Below are positions 34,557-43,526 of a stretch of 64,000 nt of DNA, piece by piece. The notes beneath the pieces were generated by a model, which searched no databases, was not told the origin of the DNA, and saw nothing but the letters and a program-made list of their open reading frames with translations. This DNA comes from Thioclava electrotropha (lineage in GTDB: Bacteria; Pseudomonadota; Alphaproteobacteria; Rhodobacterales; Rhodobacteraceae). The translations under genes and the position numbers were made by a program. The stretch's first letter is position 1. Each line of letters opens with the position of its first letter. The DNA is taken from the NCBI RefSeq assembly GCF_002085925.2, contig NZ_CP053562.1, positions 2,927,501-2,991,500 on the forward strand, read 5' to 3'.

Positions 34557-35534
34557 TCACACCAAAGCCCGGCGGTCGCGCAGCGCCGTCACGGTCACGG
34601 CCGCAACCAGCATCGCGCCCACGACGACCCGCTGCCATGTCGTATCGATCCCCATCAGGATCAGCGAATTCTGGATCATCACGAGGATGAACACGCCCAG
34701 CACCGTGCCAAGCACCGTGCCGCGCCCGCCGAAGATCGACGCGCCGCCCAGCACCACCGCCGCGATCACGTCGAGCTCGAGCCCCACGAAGTCGCGCGGA
34801 TTGGCGAGCCAGATCATCGAGCTGTGCAACAGCCCCGCAAAGCCCGCCAGCGCCCCCGCCGTGACGTAGACGAAGATCATCGTGCGGCCGGTCGAGAAAC
34901 CCACGCGCTTCGCCGCCTCCGGGTCCGCGCCATAGGCATAGACCGAGCGCCCGATCATCGTGTGCTTCAGCACCAGATGCAGCGCGACGGCGAGGCCGAG
35001 ATAGATCACGATCATCGCGGTCAGCCCATAGGTCGAGCCATTCGCGCGTTCGAGCACGAACAGATCGGTCTTGCCGAAATTCACCAGCGCCTCGGGCATC
35101 TTGTTGATGTTCACGTTCGAGGTGCCGACAAAGCCCAGCACCAGCCCGCGCACGACAGAGGCCGTACCGAGCGTCACGATCAGCGGGATCATCTTGAACT
35201 TATGTATGATGCCCGCGTTCATCAGGCCCAGAAGTCCGCCGATCACGATCGCCGAGGCGAAGGGCAGCACCAGCCCGTTATAGTCGAGCGCCACCATCGA
35301 GCGCACCACGAGATACATCCCCGCGACCGCGAAGGCCGTGAAAGACACGTCGATCCCGCCCGAGATCATCACCAGCAGCACGCCAAGCGCCATGATGCCG
35401 ATGACGACGTTTTCCTTGAGCAGGCTGAACAGGTTGGACATTTGCCAGAAGGCCGGGTTCACCAACCCGATGAAGATCATCGCGACCGCAAGGATCGCCA
35501 GAATGATCGCGTCGGAGCTGCGCAGGAATCTCAT
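34557..35534 (-). CDS. CUT2-type sugar ABC transporter permease (2)
   Basis: A 325-residue membrane protein starting at [19 protein letters not shown]. It has the same family hallmarks as its partner: [20 protein letters not shown] and [16 protein letters not shown]. Its start overlaps the ATPase stop (ATGA). The C-terminal [20 protein letters not shown] is typical of the RbsC/LsrC class. The long N-terminal extension in the same frame belongs to the ATPase region and is not coding. Confidence 0.9.
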   Translation of the reverse strand: MRFLRSSDAIILAILAVAMIFIGLVNPAFWQMSNLFSLLKENVVIGIMALGVLLVMISGGIDVSFTAFAVAGMYLVVRSMVALDYNGLVLPFASAIVIGGLLGLMNAGIIHKFKMIPLIVTLGTASVVRGLVLGFVGTSNVNINKMPEALVNFGKTDLFVLERANGSTYGLTAMIVIYLGLAVALHLVLKHTMIGRSVYAYGADPEAAKRVGFSTGRTMIFVYVTAGALAGFAGLLHSSMIWLANPRDFVGLELDVIAAVVLGGASIFGGRGTVLGTVLGVFILVMIQNSLILMGIDTTWQRVVVGAMLVAAVTVTALRDRRALV

Positions 35535-37045
35535 GCGGGCTCTCCTTGTTTTTCGTTGGACAGCGCCGCGTCGAGCGCCTCTTCGGTCAGCGCGTCGCCC
35601 GCGAGTTCTCCGGTGATGCGGCCCTCGGTCATGCACAGCACGCGGTTGCAGTTCGCAGCCAACTCCGGCAGGTCGTCCGAGATCATCAGCACCGCCAGAT
35701 CGTTGTTGCGGGTCAGGTCCTGAATGATGCCGTGGATCTGCTCTTTCGAGCCGACATCGACGCCCACGGTCGGGCCGTTCAGGATCAGCACGCGCGCATC
35801 GGTCATCAGCCAGCGCCCGATCATCACGCGCTGCGCGTTCCCGCCCGAAAGCGTGCCCACCGGCACGTCGATCCCCGGCGCGGAAATCGCCATCTCGCCG
35901 AACATCTTGTGGGTCTCCTCCCCCGCCTTCTCGGCATCGAGCCACAGATGTGGCGCGAAACGGCTCAGCGAGGAGACGATCGCGTTGTCGCGGATCGAGC
36001 GGGTCAGGAACAACCCCTCCGACAGGCGATCCTCGGGCACATAGGCGATGCCCGCCGCGATCGCTTCGGGGACGTTCTTCGGCATCACGGGTTTGCCGTC
36101 GACCAGCATCTCGCCGGACATATCGCCGCGCAGACCGAAGATCGCCTGCGCGATGGCCTTGCGGCCTGCGCCGATCAGGCCGGACATGCCGACGATCTCG
36201 CCCGGCATCAGCGTCAGGTTGATGCCCTGCGCCTTGTCGCCGACGGTCACGTTGCGCAGCTCCAGCCGCGGTTCACGCCCGCTGACATCGGGAGCTATGA
36301 AATGGCCCTGATGCAGATCGCGCCCGGTCATCGCCCGGGTGATCGAGCGTTCGTCATAATCCGAGATCGGGCCTTCGGTGACCTTCTTGCCATTGCGGAA
36401 GACGGTGAGACGCTCGGAGATTTCCAGCATCTCGCGCATCTTGTGACTGACGAAGAGCGTGGCGATGCCGTCGGCCTGCAGATCCCGCACGATGCGGAAG
36501 AGGCGCTCGACTTCGCGCCCCGTGAGCGTCGTCGTGGGTTCGTCCATGATGATCAGCCGCGCATCGGCGAGCATCGCGCGGGCAATCGCCACGATCTGGC
36601 GGCCCGCGGCGGGAAGCGTCTCGACGGTCGCATCGAGGTCGAGCGTCACATCGAGCCGCGCCAGCACGTCGCGCGCCATTTTGCGCGCCCGGCGCCAGTC
36701 GATCCGGGTCTTGCCTTCGCGCAGGAAGGTATTGAGCGCGAGGTTCTCGACCACGGTCAGTGTCGGGAACAGCGAGAAATCTTGGTAGATGACCTGCACG
36801 CCATGGGCGATCGAGGTCGCGGGGTCGAGCTTGCCGACCGGTTTGCCGTCGATCAGGATCTCGCCCTCGTCGGGCTGATAGACGCCCGAGACGATCTTGA
36901 TGAGAGTGGATTTGCCCGAGCCGTTCTCGCCGGCGAGGCAGTGGATGCGGGCGGCGTCGAGCGTCAGCGACACGTCATCGAGCGCGCGCACGCCGCCGAA
37001 GCGCTTCGAGATGTTGCGCAGCTCGATCAGGGGAGCGGTGGCCAT
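35531..37045 (-). CDS. CUT2-type sugar ABC transporter ATP-binding protein (duplicated)
   Basis: A 504-residue protein with two ABC domains, as in RbsA and LsrA. Domain 1 has Walker [10 protein letters not shown] (about residues 40-48), with the signature region weakly kept as LPAAGRQIV, and Walker [11 protein letters not shown]. Domain 2 has the degenerate Walker [10 protein letters not shown], the signature LSGGNAQRV and Walker [11 protein letters not shown], where the usual Asp-Glu is altered to Asn-Gly. One of the two sites may thus be weak in hydrolysis, as is common in this class. It overlaps the next permease by 4 bp. Confidence 0.92.
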   Translation of the reverse strand: MATAPLIELRNISKRFGGVRALDDVSLTLDAARIHCLAGENGSGKSTLIKIVSGVYQPDEGEILIDGKPVGKLDPATSIAHGVQVIYQDFSLFPTLTVVENLALNTFLREGKTRIDWRRARKMARDVLARLDVTLDLDATVETLPAAGRQIVAIARAMLADARLIIMDEPTTTLTGREVERLFRIVRDLQADGIATLFVSHKMREMLEISERLTVFRNGKKVTEGPISDYDERSITRAMTGRDLHQGHFIAPDVSGREPRLELRNVTVGDKAQGINLTLMPGEIVGMSGLIGAGRKAIAQAIFGLRGDMSGEMLVDGKPVMPKNVPEAIAAGIAYVPEDRLSEGLFLTRSIRDNAIVSSLSRFAPHLWLDAEKAGEETHKMFGEMAISAPGIDVPVGTLSGGNAQRVMIGRWLMTDARVLILNGPTVGVDVGSKEQIHGIIQDLTRNNDLAVLMISDDLPELAANCNRVLCMTEGRITGELAGDALTEEALDAALSNEKQGEPA

Positions 37046-37121
37046 GGGGGTCTCCTCGCAGGCAGGTCGGCAACGGGTGGCACGACCGCGCGCGCCACCC
37101 GAGCTTGAGAACCGTCAGGGA

Positions 37122-38177
37122 TCAGAAGTCGTATTGATCCATGTTGTCCTTGGTCACGCCGACCCAGCCGGCCCCGTAGAGCACTTTCGCGTCCGCGCTA
37201 TCGGCTTCCTTGAGATCGGTATAGCCTTCGAGACCGAGGTTGGTGCCCGCCTTAATATCGGCATGGTCCTTGCCCGAATCACGCGCTTTCAGCTCGGCCA
37301 GTGCGATCATGTTCATCGCGTAGCCAGCAACCGCCGGATCCCAGAACTGGATGTAGCTGATATCGCCCTGCGAGATGTACTGACCCGCGACCGACGGAAG
37401 ACCCGTGCCCGCGAAGTGCAGCTTGCCCTGCAGACCGCCTTCAGCGATCAGACGACCGGCGCCCGCCGAGGTCGGCATCGGACCACCTACGACACCGGCG
37501 ATGTCGGGATGCGCGGTCAGCGCCTCTTTCAGCTTGTTGTAGTCGGTGTTGGCGTCGTCATAGGTCTCCAGACGATCCGTCGCGAGCGACATGTCCGGAT
37601 AGGCTTCCTTCTGACGCTCGATCGCGCCGTCGATCCACTCGTTTTGCGACTTCGAGGTCAGCGAGCCGACGGTGGCGACATATTTGCCCTTCTCGCCCAT
37701 CTGCTTGGCGAGGTGGTCCATCAGCTCCGCGCCATAGGCTTTGTTGTCGAAGGCTTCGATGTCGTAATCGACATTTTTGATGTTCGAGGCTTCGTGGCTG
37801 ACCACGACGATACCGCGATCACGGGCCTTCTTGAGCACCGGCTCGACCGCTTCCACCGAGAACGGCACGACGGCGATGGCGTCCACGCCCTGCGCGATCA
37901 GGTTCTCGATCAGCTGCACCTGCGCTGCCGCATCCGCCTGCGAGGGGCCGACCATCCAGGTGTCGCTGCCGGTATCGTCGCCGAACTGCTTCACGCCGTC
38001 ACGCATCCGGTCGAACCACGCGATGCCGTCCACCTTCACAACGGTCGCGATGTGATAGGTCTTGTCGGAGCTGAGCATTTCCTTGTCGACATTGCTCGTG
38101 TCAACAACCTGCTGCGCCAGTGCCGGGGTGGCCATGGCGACCGCGAATGCAGCGGCCGGAATGAATCCGAGCTTCAT
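37122..38177 (-). CDS. CUT2/LsrB-RhaS-type sugar-binding protein
   Basis: A 351-residue periplasmic protein with a Sec signal (MKLGFIPAAAFAVAMATPAL). The periplasmic-binding-protein type 1 fold shows in YHIATVVKVDGIAWFDRMRD, LIAQGVDAIAVVPFSVEAVE and VVSHEASNIKNVDYDIEAFD. The C-terminal end TKDNMDQYDF resembles the LsrB/RhaS ending. Automatic naming would often call it autoinducer-2 binding, but the operon (deoC, ribokinase) argues for a pentose. An 18-bp operator-like palindrome lies about 80 bp upstream. Confidence 0.9.
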   Translation of the reverse strand: MKLGFIPAAAFAVAMATPALAQQVVDTSNVDKEMLSSDKTYHIATVVKVDGIAWFDRMRDGVKQFGDDTGSDTWMVGPSQADAAAQVQLIENLIAQGVDAIAVVPFSVEAVEPVLKKARDRGIVVVSHEASNIKNVDYDIEAFDNKAYGAELMDHLAKQMGEKGKYVATVGSLTSKSQNEWIDGAIERQKEAYPDMSLATDRLETYDDANTDYNKLKEALTAHPDIAGVVGGPMPTSAGAGRLIAEGGLQGKLHFAGTGLPSVAGQYISQGDISYIQFWDPAVAGYAMNMIALAELKARDSGKDHADIKAGTNLGLEGYTDLKEADSADAKVLYGAGWVGVTKDNMDQYDF

Positions 38178-38254
38178 GATAATTCTCCCTTCAAGCGGAC
38201 CTCCTCGTCCGCGTTTCCCGGTTAAGGCGCATGCCGAAACCGGCCCTCCAAGTA

Positions 38255-38272
38255 ATGTTACGATCGCAACAT
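38255..38272. promoter_or_regulatory. Operator-like palindrome upstream of the sugar ABC operon
   Basis: ATGTTACGATCGCAACAT is an 18-bp inverted repeat with one mismatched pair. It lies in the 132-bp gap between the DeoR-type regulator gene and the binding-protein gene, about 80 bp before the latter's ATG. It is a good candidate for the binding site of the neighbouring regulator. Confidence 0.55.
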
Positions 38273-38309
38273 AACTCGGGACCATCTAGGGGATGAAGGG
38301 AAGTGTCAA

Positions 38310-39044
38310 CTACATCTTAAGCTGCGCTGCAGCGAGAAGTCCGGCCTCGGTGACGACGCCGGAAACCTCGTCGAGAGACGCGAAAACGACGGGCTTTCGC
38401 TGGCCGATCTTGCTGGCGTCCATGACGACAAAACACTGTTTTGAAAGCTCTATCGCCGCACGTTTCAAAGGGACTTCATAGTCATGCGAACAGCTAAGCG
38501 CCCCGTCGGAATCGAGCCCGCCCGCCGACAGGAACGCTACATCAATGTTCAAAGGCGCCAATCGGTCGTGCGGATTTCCCGCATGGCAGGAGCGCGTACT
38601 CGACTTGATTTCGCCGCCCAGAAACTCGACCGGGACGCTGCTGCGCCCCTGAAGGATCTCCGCCGTGGTCAGACAATGGGTGATGATTCGTCGCGCTTTG
38701 CCCTGTGCGAGGAGCCGCGCGAGATGGGGCAGCGTCGTCCCGGTATCGAGGAACACGACTGCCCCCTCGGGCACCAGATCCAGCGCATGACCCGCCGCCG
38801 CGCGCTTGGCGTCGATGGCGCGGTTCATCTGCGCGTCGAAGTCGTAATGCTCGGTCGTGCGGGTGGTGACGATATAGCCGCCGCGGCAGGCAAACCCCGC
38901 TTCGGGCTGCGCCGCGTCGCGCCGCAGGGTCATCTCGGTCACGCCCATCTGCTCGGACAGGTCGCGCAAACGCAGGGCGGGCGAGACATCGAGCAAGGCG
39001 GTTATCTGGTCGATCCGCTCTTGTTGGCGGCTGGGTCTGGTCAC
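38310..39044 (-). CDS. DeoR/GlpR-family transcriptional regulator
   Basis: A 244-residue repressor-type protein. The N-terminal winged helix has QERIDQITALLDVSPALRLR and DLSEQMGVTEMTLRRDAAQP. The C-terminal sugar-phosphate-sensing domain shows VVFLDTGTTLPHLARLLAQG and HDYEVPLKRAAIELSKQCFV. DeoR proteins usually respond to a phosphorylated sugar made by the pathway they control. It lies between the FGGY kinase and the ABC operon on the same strand, so it is the likely regulator of the locus. Confidence 0.92.
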   Translation of the reverse strand: MTRPSRQQERIDQITALLDVSPALRLRDLSEQMGVTEMTLRRDAAQPEAGFACRGGYIVTTRTTEHYDFDAQMNRAIDAKRAAAGHALDLVPEGAVVFLDTGTTLPHLARLLAQGKARRIITHCLTTAEILQGRSSVPVEFLGGEIKSSTRSCHAGNPHDRLAPLNIDVAFLSAGGLDSDGALSCSHDYEVPLKRAAIELSKQCFVVMDASKIGQRKPVVFASLDEVSGVVTEAGLLAAAQLKM

Positions 39045-39178
39045 GATTTGGCTTTCAAGATTTGGGTTTCGAAACGCATTCTATAATCCGCAGAGTGTCC
39101 GAAACCGGACCTGCGAAAGCAAGCACTGCGTTCCAAACCGCACTGCGCCGCAGCGTCACACCTTGTCAGCGAGCCCCG

Positions 39179-40806
39179 TCACTCGGCTGCCTTGGCCATG
39201 CTCTCGCGCACCGATCGCGCCGTCGATTGCAGCGTTAGAAAGGCGTTGAACCGCGCCGCGTGCAACACCTCCACCGCGCCGCCTGCGGGCGCGAACCGGG
39301 ATGCGACCTGCGACATCGCGCCCATCGCGGCTTGGAGGTCCTCGAACCCCTCCGCCGCGACCGCGCCGAGCATCGCCGCCCCCAGCAGGACCGGTTCCTC
39401 GCAGCGGGTGACCACGACGTCGCGCCCGGTCGCATCCGCGATGATCTGGCGGGTGACGGGATGCGCCCCCGCCCCGCCCGAAATCGAAATCTCCGAGATC
39501 GGCGCACCATGTTCGGCCTGCACCTCGATGATCTGGCGCAGCCCATAGGCCAGCCCGCACACCCCCGCGACATAAAGCGCCACGAGCGAGTCCAGCCCGG
39601 TCTCCATTCCCTGCCCCACGATCACCGCCCGCGCATCGGGATCGGCGAAGGGCGCGCGGTTGCCGAGGAACTCCGGCACAACGTGAAGTCCGTCGGCGAG
39701 CGTTGCGACCTCCGAGGGCGAACCCGCCGCCTCGAGCGCGAGATCGGCAAGGAATTCCGGCACGGATTTACCCGCGGCCTGCGCCCGGTCACGCGCCTCC
39801 GCTGCTGCCGGATGCAATTGCACGAGCTGCGCAATCGCCGCCCCTGCGCCCGATTGCCCGCCCTCATTGAGCCACATCCCCGGGATCATCGCCGAGAAAT
39901 AAGGCCCCCAGACGCCGGGCACGAAGGCAGGCGCGCGCGTCGAGGTCATCGTGCAAGACGAGGTCCCGAAGACATAGCCCAGACAATGCGCCGGATCGCC
40001 CGACCCGCCCTGCGCCGCGACGGTGCCGATCCCACCGGCATGCGCGTCGATCAGACCGGCTGCGACCGGCGTTCCGGGTGTCAGGCCCATCTGCGCGGCG
40101 GCTGCCTCGGTCAGCCCTGCTCCAAGCGGCGTGCCCGGATCGACAATGCGCGCGCCGATCCGTTCGAAGCCGCCCTCGGCCAGATCGCCAAGGCCGATCG
40201 CGTGGAAATAGTCCGGATCCCAGCTGCCCTCATGGGCGAGATAAGTCCATTTGCAGGTGACCGTGCAGGCGGAGCGCTCCAGCGCGCCGCTCGCCTTCCA
40301 TGTCAGGAAATCGGCGAGATCGAAGAATTGCACGGCCTGCGCGTAGATCTCGGGGCGCTCCTCGCGCAGCCACATCAGTTTCGGCGTCTGCATCTCCGGC
40401 GAGATCCGGCCGCCCACATAGCGCAGCACCTCGTGGTCGCCCGCATTGATCCGCGCCGCCTGATCGCGGGCGCGGTGATCCATCCAGACGATGACATCGC
40501 GCTCGGGCGCATCAGGATCGCCCACGGGCAGCCCACCCTCCGGACCGATCACGGCGAGCGAACAGGTCGCGTCGAACCCGATCCCCGCGACATCGCGCGG
40601 GTCTGCCCCGAGGCCGCCAACGCCCCTTTCACCGCATCGCAAACCGCCTGCCAGATCTGGGCGCTCGATTGCTCGACATGGCCATGATCGTCCTGCCACA
40701 TCTCCAACGGGTGCTTGCCGACGCCGAGAAGCGTGCCCTCCCGATCGAAAATCCCGGCGCGCGCCGAACCGGTTCCGACATCGACACCGACGAATAACTT
40801 GCTCAC
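39179..40806 (-). pseudogene. FGGY-family pentulose kinase, interrupted by a frameshift
   Basis: The N-terminal part starts at a GTG (40806, with GGGGAGG upstream): SKLFVGVDVGTGSARAGIFD, EMWQDDHGHVEQSS. Near 40604-40608 the frame breaks after ALAASG, and the rest continues one frame over: DPRDVAGIGFDATCSLAVIG, VWMDHRARDQAA, LIDAHAGGIGTVAA, ISGGAGAHPVTRQIIAD. Together they match a full-length FGGY pentulokinase (GIGFDATCS is typical of the ribulokinase-like branch). A single missing base next to a GGGG run would explain it, so sequencing error is possible. If real, the kinase is inactivated while the rest of the operon stays intact. Confidence 0.85.
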
Positions 40807-41156
40807 GTTGATCCTCCCCAGACGCGCATCTTGCCCAATCCTTAACGACATCGGGCGGGGACTGCCAACCCGGGGCCGGGGCAGACGATTCTCCGAACAC
40901 GGGGCTGTCACGCCGCCGAAACCCCGATATCGCGGCCGAAAGGCGTTCCGCTGCGAATAAAAACGCGGTCGCGCGGTTCAGCGCCGCGATGGACCGCGCG
41001 TCCACCCCACCACACGGAAAGGGACACATATCTCACGAGCTATCACGAATTTGGAATATTTTCCCCACGCGCAATAGAAGCAGTGAACCGCTTAAGCTTG
41101 CCATCACGAAAATCCTGAACAATTTGGGACAAAATCCTTAACCAGCGAGGTTACCC
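40807..41156. other. Divergent intergenic region (kinase / sulfurtransferase)
   Basis: About 350 bp without a credible gene, between the FGGY kinase and the rhodanese gene. The right-hand third is less GC-rich and has two copies of ATCACGAA (41042-41049 and 41103-41110), each near an AATTTGG. It presumably holds both promoters. I could not identify a specific operator. Confidence 0.4.
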
Positions 41157-42098
41157 ATGACCCGTCTCGCACGTATTTCCGCAGCCGTCGCGACCGGCGC
41201 TGCTCTCTTCGCCGCCAGCTCTGCGATGGCCAGCGATCTCGGCCCGCTCGTCACCCCGAGCGAGCTGAACGCCGAGATCGACACCGTCGATCCGGTGCTG
41301 CTCGACATTCGCACCGGCAGCTACGAAAAAGGCCATATCGACGGAGCCGTCTATGCGCCCTATTCGCTGTTCCGCGGCCCGGATGACAATCCCGGTCAGG
41401 TGCCGCCGATCGCGAAGCTGCAGGCGTCCTTCGAGCAGATCGGGCTCGAGCCCGACCGCCCCATCGTGATCATCGCGCAGGGCGATACCGATACTGACTT
41501 CGGCGCAGCCGCACGCGTCTACTGGACGCTGAAAAGCACTGGCTTCACCGAGCTGTCGATCCTGAACGGTGGCACGACCGCCTGGGCCAACGCTGGCCTG
41601 CCGATGTCGGACGTGACCGAAAACCTGATGCCGACCGATCTCGATTTGACGTGGAACGACCGCTGGACGGCGGAGACGCCCGCCGTGAGCGATCTCGTCA
41701 ACGGCAAGGGCAAGGCTGTGCTCGTCGATGCGCGTCCGCCCGCCTTCTTCGAGGGCAAGAAAGCGCACTCCGCCGCTTCGCGTCCCGGCACCCTGCCCGG
41801 CGCCGAGAACCTGCCCTACACCAAGTTCTTCCGCTCGGGCGCGACGGTCATCGACGCGAAAACCGATGCGGCCGCTCTGAAAGAGCAGCTGGGCATCAAG
41901 GACGGCGAAGAGGTCGTGTCCTTCTGCAATACCGGGCATTGGGCGGCGACCGACTGGTTCGCCATGTCCGAACTTGCAGGCATCGACAACGTGAAGCTCT
42001 ATCCAGGGTCGATGGTGGAATACTCCCAGACCGACGGTGAGATGGCGAACACGCCCGGTCTGTTGCAGAACCTTCTGAACCAGCTCACCGGAGGCTGA
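41157..42098 (+). CDS. Periplasmic sulfurtransferase with two rhodanese domains
   Basis: A 313-residue protein with a Sec signal (MTRLARISAAVATGAALFAA, cleavage near AMA-SD). The N-terminal rhodanese domain (about residues 32-150) lacks the active-site Cys. The C-terminal domain (about residues 175-300) has SFCNTGHWAA with the sulfur-carrying Cys257. This is the common arrangement in thiosulfate or 3-mercaptopyruvate sulfurtransferases. Its stop overlaps the downstream transporter start region, so it probably handles sulfur in the periplasm for the YeeE/YedE protein. Confidence 0.9.
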   Translation: MTRLARISAAVATGAALFAASSAMASDLGPLVTPSELNAEIDTVDPVLLDIRTGSYEKGHIDGAVYAPYSLFRGPDDNPGQVPPIAKLQASFEQIGLEPDRPIVIIAQGDTDTDFGAAARVYWTLKSTGFTELSILNGGTTAWANAGLPMSDVTENLMPTDLDLTWNDRWTAETPAVSDLVNGKGKAVLVDARPPAFFEGKKAHSAASRPGTLPGAENLPYTKFFRSGATVIDAKTDAAALKEQLGIKDGEEVVSFCNTGHWAATDWFAMSELAGIDNVKLYPGSMVEYSQTDGEMANTPGLLQNLLNQLTGG

Positions 42099-42100
42099 TG

Positions 42101-43231
42101 ATGAACACTGCCATTCTTGAACGGCAGGCAGCGTCGGGCGGTATCGCCCGGCGTAGTGCTTTGATCCTCGCAGCCCTTGCAGCGGTCGCGGCCCTCGCGC
42201 TGTTCGGCGGCGCGCGCTACGGCTTCATGCTGGCGATCGGGCTGGGCTTCGGTATCGCGCTGGAAGGGCTGCGCTTCGGCTTTGCGGGCCCTTGGCGCGC
42301 GATGATCGTGCGGCGTGAGCCTGCGGGCATCCTCGCGCAGCTTCTGGCCATCGCGCTGGTGTCCATCGTCGCGATCCCGGCGATCTCGAGCCATCCGGGC
42401 GAGCTAACCGGCGCGCAGGCCCCGATCGGCTTCGCGATGGTCGGCGGCGCCTTTGTCTTCGGCGCGGCGATGCAGGTTGTGATGGGCTGCGGCTCGGGCA
42501 CGCTTGTGAACGCAGGCTCGGGCAACCCGATCGGCCTGCTCGCGCTCCCGTTCTTCGCCATCGGCAGCTTCTTCGGCGCCTATGGGCTGATCTGGTGGAC
42601 CAACCTCGGCGCGCTGCCGATCCTGACGCTGCGCGGCACGAGCGGGTTGACCGTCACGCTGGTCCTGCTGGCGCTGGTCGCGGCCACCGTGTTCTTCCTC
42701 GGCAAGCGCGGCTCGCGAAGCCTGCCGCGGCGCTACATCATCGCGGCCCTCGTCCTCGCAGCGCTCGCCATCGCGAACCTGCTGGTCGCAGGGCAGCCTT
42801 GGGGCGTGGTCTACGGGCTGGGCCTCTGGGTCGCCAAGGGCGTGAACGGAATGGGCTTCGACCTGACGCAATCGGCCTTCTACGCAGCCCCCGGCTCGAT
42901 CACCCGTGTGAAGGAGAGCCTGCTGACCGACTACACCTCGCTCACCGATATCGGCCTGATCGCGGGCGCGTTCGGGGTCGCCGCTTGGCGTCAGGGCGGG
43001 CTGTCGCAGAAATTGCCGAGCTATCCGGCCCGCGCCTGGGCCGCGACGATCATTGCAGGCTTCCTGCTGGGCTATTCCTCGCGACTGGCCTTCGGCTGCA
43101 ACGTGGGTGCGTTCTTCTCGGGCATCTCGACCGGCAGCCTGCATGGCTGGGTATGGTTCGCTGCAGCCTTCGCGGGCGCCTATCTGGGCATCTGGCTGCG
43201 CCCCCGCCTTGGACTGGAGGCACGCGCATGA
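42101..43231 (+). CDS. YeeE/YedE family (thiosulfate-type) membrane transporter
   Basis: A 376-residue inner-membrane protein with about nine to ten hydrophobic segments. It carries the two family Cys motifs that define the sulfur path: GCGSGTLVNAGSGN (about residue 130) and SRLAFGCNVGAFFSGISTGS (about residue 330). Characterised relatives (TsuA) import thiosulfate. GAGG lies six bases before the second of two tandem ATGs, so 42101 is chosen over 42098. The 3' end overlaps the start of the small gene at 43228, making a three-gene unit with the rhodanese. Confidence 0.92.
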   Translation: MNTAILERQAASGGIARRSALILAALAAVAALALFGGARYGFMLAIGLGFGIALEGLRFGFAGPWRAMIVRREPAGILAQLLAIALVSIVAIPAISSHPGELTGAQAPIGFAMVGGAFVFGAAMQVVMGCGSGTLVNAGSGNPIGLLALPFFAIGSFFGAYGLIWWTNLGALPILTLRGTSGLTVTLVLLALVAATVFFLGKRGSRSLPRRYIIAALVLAALAIANLLVAGQPWGVVYGLGLWVAKGVNGMGFDLTQSAFYAAPGSITRVKESLLTDYTSLTDIGLIAGAFGVAAWRQGGLSQKLPSYPARAWAATIIAGFLLGYSSRLAFGCNVGAFFSGISTGSLHGWVWFAAAFAGAYLGIWLRPRLGLEARA

Positions 43232-43392
43232 CACGGAAAGCGACTGCCTTCACCGCCCTCGCGGGCCTGCTTCTCCTGATCGGCGCGGATCTTTTGGGTG
43301 CGCCGATCAATCCCTACCAAGCCCCACCGGCCTTTGCCTTCGGATCCGGTCAGGTCGCAAGCGGCGGGTTCTGCGGAGCCTTGCCGAACTGA
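43228..43392 (+). CDS. Small Cys-containing secreted or membrane peptide
   Basis: A 54-residue ORF starting with ATGA overlap at the transporter stop: MTRKATAFTALAGLLLLIGA, then a Pro/Ala/Phe-rich part and the end GSGQVASGGFCGALPN. It has a positively charged start, a hydrophobic core (residues 8-24) and one Cys four residues after a GG. It could be a signal-anchored peptide. The overlap, the correct frame and the terminator right after it argue that it is real. I do not recognise a family. A role in sulfur handling is inferred from context only. Confidence 0.7.
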   Translation: MTRKATAFTALAGLLLLIGADLLGAPINPYQAPPAFAFGSGQVASGGFCGALPN

Positions 43393-43417
43393 TCTCCCAA
43401 AATCCTTGCGATCTGGG

Positions 43418-43446
43418 ACACCGGCCCGCTTCCCTCGGGCCGGTGT
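43418..43446 (+). terminator. Intrinsic terminator of the sulfur operon
   Basis: ACACCGGCCCG (43418-43428) pairs with CGGGCCGGTGT (43436-43446), loop of 7 nt, followed by TCTCTTG. It lies 26 bp after the stop of the small gene. Confidence 0.8.
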
Positions 43447-43526
43447 TCTCTTGCCCGGCCTTGGAACCTCGCGCGCGGACCGCTAGAGATCGCCAGACGC
43501 GCGGTCCGCGCGCAGGGAGCCCCATC

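Noticed and set aside
34464..37108. Long plus-strand ORFs (419 and 520 residues) opposite the ABC transporter genes
   Set aside because: Antisense shadows; the ABC and permease motifs are all on the minus strand.
37122..38177. Autoinducer-2 (LsrB) receptor
   Set aside because: The C-terminal end resembles LsrB, but no lsrF or lsrG gene is present and the operon contains deoC and ribokinase, so a pentose is more likely.
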